Assembly: GCA_020628635.1 (NCBI GenBank)
Contig: JAHDEU010000099.1
Span: 1 to 5,722, forward strand
Source of the DNA: Hellea sp.
GTDB taxonomy: Bacteria; Pseudomonadota; Alphaproteobacteria; Caulobacterales; Maricaulaceae
Reading direction: 5' to 3'
DNA length: 5,722 nt
The notes below the pieces were generated by a model that ran no database searches, was not told the origin of the DNA, and saw only the letters and a list, made by a program, of their open reading frames with translations. Within the stretch, counting starts at the first letter, position 1. Every line of letters begins with the position of its first letter. Shown here in pieces: positions 4,989 through 5,722 of this stretch. The translations under genes and the position numbers were made by a program.

Positions 4989-5722
4989 CTCGGAGCCAAC
5001 GCCGTCGCGGCCTTGCCCAACAGCCGCTCCATCTGCGCGGGCTCCGGCTTGGTCAGCTTGCGCGTGTTCAGGTCGAACAGCGCACCTGCCGCATAGCCGC
5101 TGGCGATGGCCTTTCCGGTCGCCACGTCCACGACATTGTGCATGATCAGGCGGATATAGTGTTCCGCGCCGACGAGAGCCGGCATCAGTGCATAGGCCGT
5201 TCCGACACCGGCGAAGGCGTGCATCCTCAGCCGTATCTCCAGCACCACGCCCGACCCGCCTGCCGCCGCGTAAGATGGGTCCGAGAACTCCGGCCAGCCT
5301 TCGGAGAACCAGCCCAAAGTCGTCGTCACCCGGCGGAAGATGCGCGAGAACGGCACATGGCCCGCGGGCACGGCGTCGTCCGGCATGAACACGCCGCCGC
5401 CAATGTCGCGCGCGCCGGCCTCGGCCAGTTCGCCCGCTGTTCGCGCAATGTAGTCCGCCTCCAGATCGATATTCCGCGCCCGCGCCGGGGCGGGCAGCTG
5501 ATCCGTATGCGCATCCGCCTTCGCCCGCAGCCTCGAGGGCCAGCGAAAGGGCTTGTCCGTCGGCAGGTAAACGTGCTCCACCACCTCGTTCAGTGTCGCT
5601 GCGATGCGGCCGTCGATATGGTACATGACGTGTCCGACGCGCGCCGTGGTCTCACCGAGCGACACCAGCGCGCTCTCGATCCGCAGGGGAGAGCCGGGCC
5701 GCGCCTCGGCGAGATATTTGAT
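4985..5722 (-). CDS. Probable tandem hotdog acyl-CoA thioesterase (5' end outside window)
   Basis: The frame is open to the right edge, so the 245 visible residues are the C-terminal part of a larger protein. A GTG at 5665 could be read as a start, but the 19 residues before it continue a recognisable hotdog strand, IKYLAEARPGSPLRIESALV, so the start lies outside. Visible residues 1-54 form the end of a first hotdog domain, with the helix-to-strand YLAEARPGSPL and the pattern HVMYHIDGRIAATLNEVVEHV. A linker (about 55-115) rich in charged residues and Ala leads to a second domain (about 118-225). It contains GSGVVLEIRLRMHAF (156-170), HYIRLIMHNVVDVATGKAIASG (188-209, a typical 4HBT central strand pair) and the closing FDLNTRK (216-222). 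Such proteins hydrolyse acyl-CoA thioesters, and similar hotdog domains occur fused to carnitine dehydrogenase. Exact substrate is unknown. Its gene converges on, and overlaps, the hydrolase gene. Confidence 0.75.
   Translation of the reverse strand: MKYLAEARPGSPLRIESALVSLGETTARVGHVMYHIDGRIAATLNEVVEHVYLPTDKPFRWPSRLRAKADAHTDQLPAPARARNIDLEADYIARTAGELAEAGARDIGGGVFMPDDAVPAGHVPFSRIFRRVTTTLGWFSEGWPEFSDPSYAAAGGSGVVLEIRLRMHAFAGVGTAYALMPALVGAEHYIRLIMHNVVDVATGKAIASGYAAGALFDLNTRKLTKPEPAQMERLLGKAATALAPS

Noticed and set aside
5663..5665. GTG at 5665 as the start of the thioesterase
   Set aside because: The 19 upstream codons are open and encode a typical hotdog-domain segment (YLAEARPGSPL), so the gene starts outside the window.
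1..5722. CRISPR array, insertion sequence, tRNA/rRNA gene or toxin-antitoxin module
   Set aside because: No regularly spaced repeats, transposase motifs, tRNA cloverleaf or small paired genes were seen on either strand.

Overview
This is a GC-rich (roughly two-thirds G+C by eye), densely packed bacterial chromosome segment. Near-zero intergenic gaps, translationally coupled gene pairs and the protein families present suggest a proteobacterium, most likely an alphaproteobacterium. No rRNA or other marker gene is present, so this placement is inference. I see no tRNA, rRNA, insertion sequence, CRISPR array or integrase.

Layout from left to right. (1) Positions 1-159 are a leader with one modest hairpin and a good ribosome binding site. 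(2) Positions 160-1722 (+) encode a lipoprotein with an N-terminal cadherin-like domain and a glucose/sorbosone dehydrogenase-type beta-propeller. (3) Positions 1723-2214 and 2216-3268 (both -) form a two-gene operon: a type III polyketide synthase followed, after one base, by a small membrane methyltransferase of the isoprenylcysteine carboxyl methyltransferase (ICMT) family. This pair matches the bpsA-bpsB (ypbQ) arrangement of Bacillus. (4) Positions 3269-3435 are the only substantial intergenic space between genes, a divergent control region with several palindromes. (5) Positions 3436-4122 and 4122-4988 (both +) are a second coupled pair: a crotonase-fold (enoyl-CoA hydratase-like) protein and an alpha/beta hydrolase. 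(6) Positions 4985-5722 (-) hold the 3' part of a probable tandem hotdog acyl-CoA thioesterase. Its 5' end lies beyond the right edge.

A plausible reading is a small acyl-CoA and polyketide neighbourhood. The type III PKS would condense a long-chain acyl starter with malonyl-CoA to give an alkylpyrone or alkylresorcinol. The ICMT-like enzyme would O-methylate that product in the membrane. The divergent crotonase and hydrolase, and the converging thioesterase, would handle acyl-CoA supply or turnover. The PKS-ICMT pairing is well supported by sequence and precedent. Participation of the other three genes is inference from proximity. The most interesting details are the divergent control region, a hairpin that abuts the PKS start codon, and gene ends that meet or overlap at CTAG.
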